Source: Acidobacteriota bacterium (GTDB taxonomy: Bacteria; Acidobacteriota; Polarisedimenticolia; JAPUIV01). From it: 6,746 nucleotides of DNA. The number at the start of each line of letters is the position of its first letter. Positions within the stretch are counted from its first letter, which is position 1. Below are positions 1 to 6,746 of this stretch, in pieces. Location of the stretch: positions 1 to 6,746 of the forward strand of contig JAPUIV010000191.1 of NCBI GenBank assembly GCA_027296665.1. Reading direction: 5' to 3'. A model generated the notes under the pieces. It searched no databases and was not told the DNA's origin. It saw nothing but the letters and a program-made list of their open reading frames with translations. Made by a program: the position numbers and the translations under genes.

Positions 1-1
1 G

Positions 2-1213
2 CGGATCGTGGAGCCGGAACGGGTGATCCTGTTCCGCGTTTCCTGGGTCGACGATGAGGGCGGTGTCCAGATCAACCGGGGCATCCGGATCGAGATGAAC
101 AGCGCCATCGGCCCCTACAAGGGCGGACTGCGGTTCCATCCCTCCGTCAACCTGGGCATTCTCAAGTTCCTGGCCTTCGAGCAGGTCTTCAAGAACTCCC
201 TGACGACCCTCCCGATGGGCGGCGGCAAGGGGGGATCGGACTTCGATCCCAAAGGCAAGAGCGATGAAGAGGTGATGCGGTTCTGCCAGAGCTTCATGAC
301 CGAACTGCACCGCCATATCGGACCGAACACCGACATTCCTGCCGGAGACATCGGGGTCGGGGGCCGCGAGATCGGCTTCCTGTTCGGCCAGTACAAGCGA
401 CTGGCCAACGAGTTCACCGGCGTCCTGACCGGCAAGGGCCTCAACTGGGGCGGTTCGCTGATCCGGTCGGAGGCAACCGGGTACGGCGCGGTTTACTTCG
501 CCGCCGAAATGCTGGAGACCCGCAAGGAGAATCTCGAGGGAAAACGCTGCCTGGTTTCGGGAAGCGGAAACGTGGCCCAGTACGCCACCGAAAAACTGTT
601 GGACATGGGCGCCCGGTCGGTCACCTTTTCCGATTCGGGCGGCTATATCTATGATGAGCAGGGGATTGACCGCGACAAGCTGAAGTTCGTGATGGAGCTG
701 AAGAATGTCCGCCGCGGCCGCATCAAGGAGTACGCGGACAAGTTCTCCAGCGCGGTGTACACGCCGGTGGATGCCTCGTCGGATCACAACCCCCTGTGGA
801 ACCACAAGGCGGACTGCGCCTTTCCCAGTGCCACCCAGAACGAGATCAATGCCAAGGACGCCCAGAACCTGGTCAGTAACGGGGTGTTGGTGGTTTCCGA
901 GGGCGCCAATATGCCGACCACGGCGGACGGCATCAATATTTTCCTCGAATCGAAGATCCTCTACGGTCCGGGAAAGGCGGCCAACGCCGGCGGTGTGGCG
1001 GTATCGGGACTGGAGATGGCCCAGAACAGCATGCGCTACAGCTGGACCCGCGAGGAAGTCGATAACCGCCTGAAGATGATCATGAAGAACATCCACACAG
1101 CCTGCCGGGAGGCGGCGGAACGGTTCCAAACACCGGGAAACTACGTGAACGGCGCCAACATCGCTGGCTTCCTTAAGGTGGCTGATTCCATGATGGACCA
1201 GGGAATCATCTAG
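2..1213 (+). CDS. gdhA: Glutamate dehydrogenase (hexameric, E. coli GdhA type), 5' end missing
   Basis: Cytoplasmic enzyme interconverting 2-oxoglutarate plus ammonium and glutamate with a nicotinamide cofactor. The reading frame is open from base 2. The GTG at 8-10 is an internal Val within the conserved VEPERV segment, not a start; by comparison with the ~447-residue E. coli protein about 50 N-terminal residues lie outside the window. Visible family motifs: GPYKGG (substrate Lys at 119-121), the FEQ-x-FK Lys (191-193), GGGKGG with the catalytic Lys (227-229), PAGDIGVG with the catalytic Asp (347-349), a dinucleotide-binding GSGNVAQYA at about 560-585, then EGANMPTT and GKAANAGGVA. The C-terminus (NGANIAGFLKVADSMMDQGII) matches the family end, so the gene is intact at its 3' side. 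NADP use is likely from the closeness to E. coli GdhA, but NAD-dependent relatives share these motifs. It is followed by its own terminator and so is probably separate from the downstream operon. Confidence 0.96.
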   Translation, partial: RIVEPERVILFRVSWVDDEGGVQINRGIRIEMNSAIGPYKGGLRFHPSVNLGILKFLAFEQVFKNSLTTLPMGGGKGGSDFDPKGKSDEEVMRFCQSFMTELHRHIGPNTDIPAGDIGVGGREIGFLFGQYKRLANEFTGVLTGKGLNWGGSLIRSEATGYGAVYFAAEMLETRKENLEGKRCLVSGSGNVAQYATEKLLDMGARSVTFSDSGGYIYDEQGIDRDKLKFVMELKNVRRGRIKEYADKFSSAVYTPVDASSDHNPLWNHKADCAFPSATQNEINAKDAQNLVSNGVLVVSEGANMPTTADGINIFLESKILYGPGKAANAGGVAVSGLEMAQNSMRYSWTREEVDNRLKMIMKNIHTACREAAERFQTPGNYVNGANIAGFLKVADSMMDQGII

Positions 1214-1235
1214 CCCGCTCTCCGCTGTGTTGAAT

Positions 1236-1241
1236 TATAAT
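1236..1241 (+). promoter_or_regulatory. Possible -10 element (TATAAT) for the downstream operon
   Basis: A perfect sigma-70 -10 consensus TATAAT sits at 1236-1241, in the only gap (1214-1303) where a dedicated promoter for the receiver/phosphatase operon could lie, apart from positions inside gdhA. Transcription would start near 1247-1250, inside the left arm of the terminator hairpin. No convincing -35 hexamer is found 16-18 bases upstream (the sequence there is C-rich), and there is no TGn extension directly before it. The call is weak; an AT-rich flank of a terminator can produce this hexamer by chance. Confidence 0.25.
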
Positions 1242-1286
1242 AGGACGGCCCCCGGGCATGGCCCGGGGGGCCGTCCTATTTTTTTT
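1239..1286 (+). terminator. Strong rho-independent terminator after gdhA
   Basis: The left arm (1239-1257) and right arm (1261-1280) pair almost perfectly, with one extra G in the right arm, around the three-base loop ATG at 1258-1260. The stem is about 19 bp, mostly G-C, closed at its base by A-T pairs. It runs directly into a stretch of eight T residues at 1279-1286. It lies 26 bases after the gdhA stop codon, the expected place for ending the gdhA transcript. It also lies only 17 bases before the next start codon, so gdhA transcripts should rarely extend into the downstream genes. The minus-strand side has only a mixed A/T flank (1233-1242), so it is not clearly bidirectional. Confidence 0.93.
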
Positions 1287-1287
1287 C

Positions 1288-1292
1288 GGGAG
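1288..1292 (+). promoter_or_regulatory. Ribosome binding site for the receiver/ATP-grasp gene
   Basis: GGGAG lies immediately after the terminator T-run. It is 8 bases before a TTG at 1301 and 11 bases before the ATG at 1304. The two codons are adjacent and in frame, so the choice changes the protein by one residue; ATG is preferred. A third candidate, ATG at 1334, has AAGG (1323-1326) 7 bases upstream and would remove only ten basic residues ahead of the first receiver domain. Confidence 0.5.
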
Positions 1293-1303
1293 CTCGCGAG
1301 TTG

Positions 1304-4294
1304 ATGGCCAAACGCAGGCAGCAAGGCACCCAGATGATCCGGCGCCGCACCCATATCTACCAGGACCTCATGCAGCACCGGGTGCGGCACATTCTCCTGG
1401 TTTCGAGCCTATACGATTCCTTCATCCTCACCGAGGACGGCCAGATCAACGAGGCGTTGATGCGCCAGTTCGTCGACATGAACCTCAGCGGAAATCCCGA
1501 TCTGATCCGGGTCAGCAGCGGCACCGAAGCGTTGTCGATGGCGAAGGAGGACGGCCGCTTTGACATGATCATCACCAGCATCCAGCTCGGCGACATGAAC
1601 GCCGTGGAACTGGCGCAGCGGGTAAAGGAGGCGGGCCTGGAGGTGCCGGTCGTTCTGCTGGCCTACAACAACCGGGACCTGACCCAGTTCCTGAGCCGCC
1701 ACGGGCGCGGCGCCATCGATCGGATCTTCCTGTGGCAGGGGAATGTCCGGATCCTGCTGGCGATGGTGAAGGATCAGGAGGATCGGTGGAATGTTGCCCG
1801 CGATACCGGCAAGATGGGGGTGCCCGCGATCCTGGTCGCCGAGGATAACATCCGGTTCTACTCTTCGTTCCTGCCGGTAATTTACTCCGAGCTGATGAAA
1901 CATTGCCAGCAGCTCATCTCCGAGGGCCTGAACCTTTCCCAGAAGATGCTGCGCATGCGGGCCCGCCCCAAGATCCTGCTGTGCGAGACCTTCGAAGTCG
2001 CATGGGAGTATTTCCAGGAATACCAGGGGAACATTCTGGGAATCATCACCGATTTCGAGTTTCCCCGCGAGGGAAAACTCGACCGCCGGGCCGGCGTCGA
2101 ACTTGTATCGCGCATCCAGAAGGACTGTCCCGATATTCCCATCGTCATGCAGTCCAGCCGTCCCGAGAACGAGGCGGTGGCAAAGAACCTGAACGCCTCA
2201 TTTCTTCTCAAGGGCTCGCCTCTTCTACTGCATCAACTGCGGGAGTTGATGCTGACCCGCTTCGGGTTCGGGGATTTCATCTTCCGGATGCCGGACGGGT
2301 CCGAGATAGACAAGGCTCGGGATCTTCGGAGCCTCGTGAAGAAACTGAAGAGCGTCCCGGCGGAGAGCCTGGCATTTCACGGCGAACGCAACCACTTTTC
2401 CATGTGGTTGAAGGCCCGCTCCGAGTTCACCCTGGCCAAGAGGTTGCGCCCGCGTAAAATTTCCGACTACTCGACGATCGAGGATCTGCGTCTTGACCTG
2501 GTCGAGTCGATCAGCGCATACCGGAAGGCCCGGGACCGCGCCGTGGTTGCCGATTTTGATCGTGGTGATTTTGACCCCTCGACCAGCCTGACCCGGATCG
2601 GCAGCGGTTCCCTGGGTGGCAAGGCGCGCGGGCTCGCCTTCGTCAACCGGCTCCTGATGAAGGCCGAGGTGGCGCCCCGGTTCCCCGGGATCGACATCTC
2701 GGTGCCCCCGGCGGTGGTGCTGGGCACCGACATTTTTGACCAGTTTCTGGATGAGAGCCATCTGGCCAATTTCGCCCTCGGTTCCGTTTCCGAGAAGGAG
2801 ATCCAGGAACGATTCGCCGGGGCGAAGTTCCCCAAGAATGTGCTCCGGGATCTGAAGGAGTTCCTGCAGCACGTGCCCTATCCCCTGGCGGTGAGGTCTT
2901 CCGGACTGCTGGAGGATTCACCGAGCCAGCCCCTGGCCGGCGTCTACCGCACCGTGATGATCCCGAACCGGGGCACTCCGGGGCGCCGTTTGGCCGGCCT
3001 GGTCGCGGCGGTGAAGAGTGTCTACGCCTCCACCTTCTCTTCCCAGGCAAAGACATTCCTGGGAATGACGCCCTTTCGCCTCGAGGAGGAGAAAATGGGG
3101 GTCATCATCCAGAAGATCGTCGGCATGCCGCACGGTGACCGGTTCTATCCCGACTTTTCCGGCGTGGCCCGTTCGTACAATGTCTATCCCACCGGACCGA
3201 TGAAGTTCGAAGACGGTATCGCCGCGGTGGCGCTCGGGCTTGGGCGCACGGTCCTCGAGGGGGGTGCCTGCTTGCGGTTCTGTCCCCGGTACCCGCGCAA
3301 GGTTCCCTCGTTCTCCTCCGTCGACAGCTTCCTGATGGAATCGCAAAGGAACTTCTTCGCCCTGGATCTTTCCCACCGTCCAGCCGCTTTCGATCCGGAT
3401 GGCGCAGAGCTGAAAAAATTTGATCTCCGGGAGGCGGAGGAGGACGGAACCCTGGCGGCGGTGGGATCGACCTACTCCCCGGAAAACCAGACGGTCTCCG
3501 ACGGGATCGCCCGGCCCGGGGTCCGCCTGGTCAGCTTCGCTCCGGTGCTCAAGCACGGGGTCTTCCCGCTGGCGGAGATCCTGGAGGAGTTGCTGGAAAT
3601 CGGCAGGCAAGGCGCCGGCACCGATGTGGAGATCGAATTCGCGGTGAATCTCTCGGTGCCGGATGGCGCGCTCCCCGAATTCGGATTCCTGCAGATGCGC
3701 CCCCTGGCCCTTTCGGTCGCCGGCGAGGAAATGGAACTCGGCGAGATCCCCGACTCCGAACTGATTTGCCGCAGCAACTCCGTTCTCGGCCATGGCAAGG
3801 TGACCGGCCTCCGCGACCTCGTTGTGGTCGACTACGATCGTTTCGATCGGTTGCGCAGTGTCGAAGTTGCAGGTCAGGTCGCCGGCCTCAACGCGGCTCT
3901 TCAGGGGAAGGGGATACCCTACCTTCTGATCGGCGTGGGTCGCTGGGGCTCCCTGGATCGGCATCTCGGGATCCCGGTGACCTGGAACCAGATTGCCGGT
4001 GCGCGGGTGATCGTCGAGTCGGGCTTCAAGGACATGCGGGTCACACCGTCGCAGGGCACCCACTTCTTCCAGAACCTGTCTTCCCTGAATGTGGGCTATT
4101 TCACCGTCAACCCGCAGGCCGGCGAGGGGTTCATCGACTGGAGCTGGCTGGCCGAACAACCGGCGCGGGAAGATACCGGGTTCGTCCGGCATATCCGCCT
4201 GGAGGAAGCGGTGCAGGTGGGAATGAACGGAAAGACCGGTGAGGGCGTCATCCGGAAACCGAATTCGACTGGAGTAGGTGGGTCCGGAAAATGA
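1304..4294 (+). CDS. Tandem receiver domains fused to a PEP-synthase/PPDK-type ATP-grasp domain
   Basis: About 996 residues, soluble, with no signal peptide or membrane segment seen. Residues 1-30 are basic. Receiver 1 (about 30-150) is degenerate: Ser34-Ser35 replace the acidic pair and Ser92 the phospho-acceptor Asp. Receiver 2 (about 175-320) keeps Glu180-Asp181, Asp250, Ser284 and Lys303, with roughly 25 extra residues between its first acidic pair and Asp250. A linker with GERNHFSMW (360-368) follows. From about 430 the PPDK/PEP-synthase nucleotide-binding domain is visible: GGKARGL (Lys440), AVRSSGLLED (Arg531), QKIVG (603-607), EIEFA (Glu778) and QMRP (Gln797, Arg799), matching ATP-binding positions of PPDK. 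The swivelling phosphohistidine domain (GG-x-T-x-H-A) and PEP/pyruvate barrel are absent; instead about 195 residues contain GRWGS and SQGTHFFQN (His920). It is therefore unlikely to be a PEP synthase; a regulated ATP-dependent phosphotransferase is inferred, substrate unknown. Its stop overlaps the next start by ATGA. Confidence 0.88.
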   Translation: MAKRRQQGTQMIRRRTHIYQDLMQHRVRHILLVSSLYDSFILTEDGQINEALMRQFVDMNLSGNPDLIRVSSGTEALSMAKEDGRFDMIITSIQLGDMNAVELAQRVKEAGLEVPVVLLAYNNRDLTQFLSRHGRGAIDRIFLWQGNVRILLAMVKDQEDRWNVARDTGKMGVPAILVAEDNIRFYSSFLPVIYSELMKHCQQLISEGLNLSQKMLRMRARPKILLCETFEVAWEYFQEYQGNILGIITDFEFPREGKLDRRAGVELVSRIQKDCPDIPIVMQSSRPENEAVAKNLNASFLLKGSPLLLHQLRELMLTRFGFGDFIFRMPDGSEIDKARDLRSLVKKLKSVPAESLAFHGERNHFSMWLKARSEFTLAKRLRPRKISDYSTIEDLRLDLVESISAYRKARDRAVVADFDRGDFDPSTSLTRIGSGSLGGKARGLAFVNRLLMKAEVAPRFPGIDISVPPAVVLGTDIFDQFLDESHLANFALGSVSEKEIQERFAGAKFPKNVLRDLKEFLQHVPYPLAVRSSGLLEDSPSQPLAGVYRTVMIPNRGTPGRRLAGLVAAVKSVYASTFSSQAKTFLGMTPFRLEEEKMGVIIQKIVGMPHGDRFYPDFSGVARSYNVYPTGPMKFEDGIAAVALGLGRTVLEGGACLRFCPRYPRKVPSFSSVDSFLMESQRNFFALDLSHRPAAFDPDGAELKKFDLREAEEDGTLAAVGSTYSPENQTVSDGIARPGVRLVSFAPVLKHGVFPLAEILEELLEIGRQGAGTDVEIEFAVNLSVPDGALPEFGFLQMRPLALSVAGEEMELGEIPDSELICRSNSVLGHGKVTGLRDLVVVDYDRFDRLRSVEVAGQVAGLNAALQGKGIPYLLIGVGRWGSLDRHLGIPVTWNQIAGARVIVESGFKDMRVTPSQGTHFFQNLSSLNVGYFTVNPQAGEGFIDWSWLAEQPAREDTGFVRHIRLEEAVQVGMNGKTGEGVIRKPNSTGVGGSGK

Positions 4295-6543
4295 GTGTTG
4301 ATCTTTTGGGGGCCTTCCTGTACCTGGGTTGCGGGATCTCGATCTGCCTGCTGTCTCTCCTGATCCTCCGGCAAAGTCCCGGTGAACGGCTTCACCGGAT
4401 CACCGCCGCCATGCTGTTCTTCGGCGGATTGGGGCCCGTCCTCGGCGGCTTCGGGCGGATCCTGCAGGTCCAGGGGAGCAATAGTCCGCTCCTCACCGGC
4501 GGCCTGATCACCAGTTTTGCCTACCTCTGGTCGCTTTTCTTCCCCTCCCTTCTCCTGTTCGCCCTGGTGTTCCCCCAGGAACGGCCGATCATCCGCCGGT
4601 TTCCGAGATCGACCTGGCTGCTATACGTACCGCACGTCTTTCACCTGGTTCTCAAGCTGGTTCTCCTGCGCGCCGGATCGAACAGGGTTGAATTCGGCCT
4701 GGAGGCGGCCCGGTCGGCGGAATCGATATGGATCCGCATCCTTTCCTTTGTAGGGGACATCGCCGGACTGGCATTGAGTCTGCTGACCCGCTTTCACATC
4801 CAGTTCTTCTCCCTGGTGAACATGGTCTTTATCGTCGCCGCCATCCTTCTTCTCGCCCAGAGCCTGCGCGGACTGCGGGCGCCGAAGCTCCGCCGGCAAT
4901 TGAAGGTGATCCTGTTCGGACTCGGTTCCTGCATGGGGTTTTATGCCCTGGCGATCCCCGTCCCGACCATTCTTTCCATCGAAATGCCGAACCAAACCCG
5001 GATCATCATGATCTCGGCGGCCCTTCTCCTGGGGACGGGATCGATCGCCTTCGCCATCGTGTGGCGAGGGTTTCTCGATATCGGCACGGTGGTCCGGCGC
5101 GCCATCCTGTTTTCCGCGACTTCGGGCGCACTCGTCCTGACCTACTTTCTGACCGCTCGGCAGATGGACCGGGCCCTGCCTGGGGAGGTCGGGTCCCAGG
5201 TTCCGTTGTTCCAGATCCTTTTCGTGATCCTCGTGGTGATCTTCTTTCATCCCCTGCTGGGATGGATGGAGGAGACGGTCGATCGCCTGCTGGCGGGGGA
5301 GCGTATGGGTCACCGCGACGTCATGCGCCGGCTGGGAAGGGAGATGACTTCGATCCTCGACCTGAAGACCTTGGTCGACACCATTGTCCGGACTCTGAAA
5401 GAGGCGCTGGCCGTTAATAGGGTTCACATGGTTCTCAAGGACGTTTCGGGCACGCGGTTCCAGGCCGAGGGGCCCGAGGCGGAGAACCTGCCCGGCATAC
5501 CGGCCGATCACCCACTGGTGGGACGGATTGCCGAATTCCGGGATCCGGTTCTGCCCGGCGATCTCCTTGCCGAAATCGAGGAGAATGAATCAAGGAAGGA
5601 AGCTCTTTCGATCCTGACCTCCTACGATTCGCAACTGCTGGTTCCGATCCAGTTGCCCGAGGGGGGAGGCTGCATCGGTTTCCTCTCACTGGGGTCGAAG
5701 GTGACGGGCGGCCGTTTCCGCGCCGAGGAGGTCAATCTGGTTTCCATCCTCGCGACCCAGGTCGGCATCGCCATCCGCAATGCCCGGCTTCACGAGGAGG
5801 GGGTCGCGAGGAAGGTGGTCGATGAGGAGCTTGCCCTGGCCCGGACCATCCAGGAATCGATCCTCCCGCGCAGAAGTCCGGTCCTCGAAGGGATCGAGAT
5901 GGCGGCCGTCAACGTATCGAGCCGGCAAGTGGGGGGAGATTACTATGATCTGATCCCGATGACCGGAGGGCGGCTGGGCATTGCCATTGGTGACGTGGCG
6001 GGGAAGGGGGTACCCGCGGCGCTGCTGATGTCGATGCTGCACGCGGCCCTGCACGCCCAGATGAACGGCTCGGTCCCGATCCGGCTCCTGATGGAACGCA
6101 TGAACCGGATCCTGTACCGGTCCACCACACCCGAAAAATTCGCGAGTTTTTTCCTCGGAGTTTATGATCTGGAATCCCGGGTTTTCCGCTTCACCAACGG
6201 CGGCCACAACTTTCCCCTTCTGCTGGGGCGGGAGGGGAAGGTCAGGCGCCTGCGCTCCGGCGGCCTCCTGCTGGGCGTTTTGGAGGAGGTTTCCTACGAA
6301 GAGGAGTCGATCACCCTCGAGGCCGGGGATCTCGCCGTGTTCTTTACCGACGGGGTCACGGAAGAGTGGCGCGGCGAGGAGGAGCAATTCGGTGAGGATC
6401 GGCTGGTGCGGGTCATCCTCGATCATCGATCCGAGTCACCGGAGAGCCTGATACAGACCGTCCGGAAGGAAGTCTTGAAGTTCTCTGGCAGGTCCAGCTT
6501 CCAGGACGATTTCACGTTGATCATTCTCCGGGTGAAAGTGTAG
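4291..6543 (+). CDS. Membrane-anchored SpoIIE/RsbU-type PP2C phosphatase with GAF-like domain
   Basis: A 750-residue protein predicted to dephosphorylate Ser/Thr phosphoproteins, in known family members usually STAS-domain anti-anti-sigma proteins. The N-terminal ~325 residues are hydrophobic with about eight to ten membrane segments, for example 5-26, 37-55, 71-94, 108-126, 173-189, 205-226, 238-257, 271-288 and 305-323, so it is an inner-membrane protein. After a charged segment (FHPLLGWMEETVDRLL, about 319-334) comes a GAF-like domain (about 345-500), then a helical linker ending in ARTIQESILPR, typical of RsbU-like proteins. The phosphatase domain (about 528-750) has GGDYYDL (Asp550), IGDVAGKGVPAALLM (Asp568), FFTDGVTE (Asp687) and QDDFTLIIL (Asp739/Asp740), the expected metal-binding acids, so it looks catalytically intact. 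The ATG overlaps the upstream TGA (ATGA), with GGTGGG at 4277-4282 as a Shine-Dalgarno-like site, implying translational coupling. The membrane ligand is unknown; no STAS protein, anti-sigma kinase or sigma factor is in the window. Confidence 0.93.
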   Translation: MSVDLLGAFLYLGCGISICLLSLLILRQSPGERLHRITAAMLFFGGLGPVLGGFGRILQVQGSNSPLLTGGLITSFAYLWSLFFPSLLLFALVFPQERPIIRRFPRSTWLLYVPHVFHLVLKLVLLRAGSNRVEFGLEAARSAESIWIRILSFVGDIAGLALSLLTRFHIQFFSLVNMVFIVAAILLLAQSLRGLRAPKLRRQLKVILFGLGSCMGFYALAIPVPTILSIEMPNQTRIIMISAALLLGTGSIAFAIVWRGFLDIGTVVRRAILFSATSGALVLTYFLTARQMDRALPGEVGSQVPLFQILFVILVVIFFHPLLGWMEETVDRLLAGERMGHRDVMRRLGREMTSILDLKTLVDTIVRTLKEALAVNRVHMVLKDVSGTRFQAEGPEAENLPGIPADHPLVGRIAEFRDPVLPGDLLAEIEENESRKEALSILTSYDSQLLVPIQLPEGGGCIGFLSLGSKVTGGRFRAEEVNLVSILATQVGIAIRNARLHEEGVARKVVDEELALARTIQESILPRRSPVLEGIEMAAVNVSSRQVGGDYYDLIPMTGGRLGIAIGDVAGKGVPAALLMSMLHAALHAQMNGSVPIRLLMERMNRILYRSTTPEKFASFFLGVYDLESRVFRFTNGGHNFPLLLGREGKVRRLRSGGLLLGVLEEVSYEEESITLEAGDLAVFFTDGVTEEWRGEEEQFGEDRLVRVILDHRSESPESLIQTVRKEVLKFSGRSSFQDDFTLIILRVKV

Positions 6544-6570
6544 GATCATTCTTCTTTCTTGGGGGAAACA

Positions 6571-6746
6571 ATGGAAATGATGTTCCGGGACGTGAGTACC
6601 AATGCCTGCCGGACCTACCTGATCGGCAAGCCGGGATCGGGCGAGGCGATCCTGGTCGATCCCTGCCTGGATCGAACGGAAACCTACCTGGAACTGTTCG
6701 ACCGGGAAAAACTTCGCCTCACCCATGTCATCGACACCCATACCCA
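6571..6746 (+). CDS. Metallo-beta-lactamase-fold hydrolase, N-terminal part only
   Basis: An open frame begins at ATG 6571, preceded by a strong GGGGGAA (6561-6567), and continues to the right edge, giving 58 complete codons. The start of the product, MEMMFRDVSTNACRTYLIG, then AILVDPCLD, then LTHVIDTHT followed by a cut His codon (CA), has the shape of the MBL-fold N-terminus: two beta strands, the conserved VDP turn, and the first metal-binding THTH motif reached exactly at the edge. This pattern is typical of glyoxalase II-like and ETHE1/persulfide dioxygenase-like proteins, some of which carry rhodanese domains; the missing C-terminal part would be needed to choose. In-frame ATGs at 6577 and 6580 are alternative starts. 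It follows the phosphatase stop by 27 bases with no terminator, so it may be cotranscribed, although no functional link is apparent. Confidence 0.82.
   Translation, partial: MEMMFRDVSTNACRTYLIGKPGSGEAILVDPCLDRTETYLELFDREKLRLTHVIDTHT

Noticed and set aside
8..10. GTG as a start codon for glutamate dehydrogenase
   Set aside because: It encodes the Val of the conserved VEPERV segment, the frame is open upstream to the window edge, and starting there would remove about 50 residues normally present.
1258..1563. Frame starting at the ATG in the terminator loop
   Set aside because: The ATG is the hairpin loop, it has no ribosome binding site, and the frame overlaps the better-supported receiver gene.
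2918..4192. Long open frame (424 codons) on the minus strand opposite the ATP-grasp domain
   Set aside because: It lies wholly inside a gene with clear domain motifs, its product is low-complexity and rich in Arg, Gly, Pro and His with no recognisable motif, and such antisense frames are expected in GC-rich coding DNA.
1304..4294. Labelling the fusion protein as phosphoenolpyruvate synthase (ppsA)
   Set aside because: Only the nucleotide-binding part is recognisable; the phosphohistidine motif and PEP/pyruvate domain needed for that reaction are absent.
4621..5511. Minus-strand open frame of 296 codons opposite the phosphatase membrane region
   Set aside because: The translation is highly charged and His/Gln/Asp-rich, as expected from reading hydrophobic-segment codons backwards; it has no domain signature and overlaps a well-supported gene.
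6544..6570. Terminator between the phosphatase and MBL genes
   Set aside because: The 27-base gap has a pyrimidine-rich stretch followed by GGGGGAA, but no stable inverted repeat with a following T-run; the purine run is better read as a ribosome binding site.
1..6746. CRISPR arrays, insertion sequences, tRNA or rRNA genes, long direct repeats
   Set aside because: No regularly spaced repeats, transposase motifs, cloverleaf or rRNA-like sequence were seen; nearly all of the window is accounted for by four plus-strand genes.

Overview
The window is a GC-rich, densely coding bacterial segment with all recognisable genes on the + strand. Third codon positions are mostly G or C, and Shine-Dalgarno-like sequences precede the starts that are visible. 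The lineage cannot be fixed from the sequence. Gene content (E. coli-type glutamate dehydrogenase, receiver/PEP-synthase-like fusion, membrane SpoIIE-type phosphatase) fits an environmental Gram-negative such as a delta-proteobacterium or a neighbouring candidate phylum, but that is inference.

Layout. (1) 2-1213 is the 3' nine-tenths of a hexameric glutamate dehydrogenase gene, cut by the left edge. (2) 1214-1303 is a short gap dominated by a very strong intrinsic terminator (about 1239-1286); a perfect TATAAT lies against its left arm. (3) 1304-4294 encodes a ~996-residue signalling-type protein: a degenerate receiver domain, a second receiver with the phosphorylation residues in place, a linker, then a PEP-synthase/PPDK-type ATP-grasp domain and an uncharacterised C-terminal module. 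The usual phosphohistidine and PEP domains are missing. (4) 4291-6543 overlaps it by ATGA and encodes a multi-pass membrane protein with a GAF-like domain and a C-terminal SpoIIE/RsbU-type PP2C phosphatase. (5) 6571-6746 is the start of a metallo-beta-lactamase-fold hydrolase cut by the right edge.

How the genes fit together. gdhA is insulated by its terminator. The next two genes are probably translationally coupled, and the MBL gene may belong to the same transcript since only 27 bases without a hairpin separate them. The most interesting unit is the coupled pair: a soluble receiver protein fused to an ATP-dependent phosphotransferase-like domain, next to a membrane-anchored Ser/Thr protein phosphatase. 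A kinase/phosphatase pair acting on a shared target is an attractive hypothesis, but nothing in the window identifies the substrate. The protein families are individually recognisable; the biochemical role of the fusion is, to my knowledge, not established.
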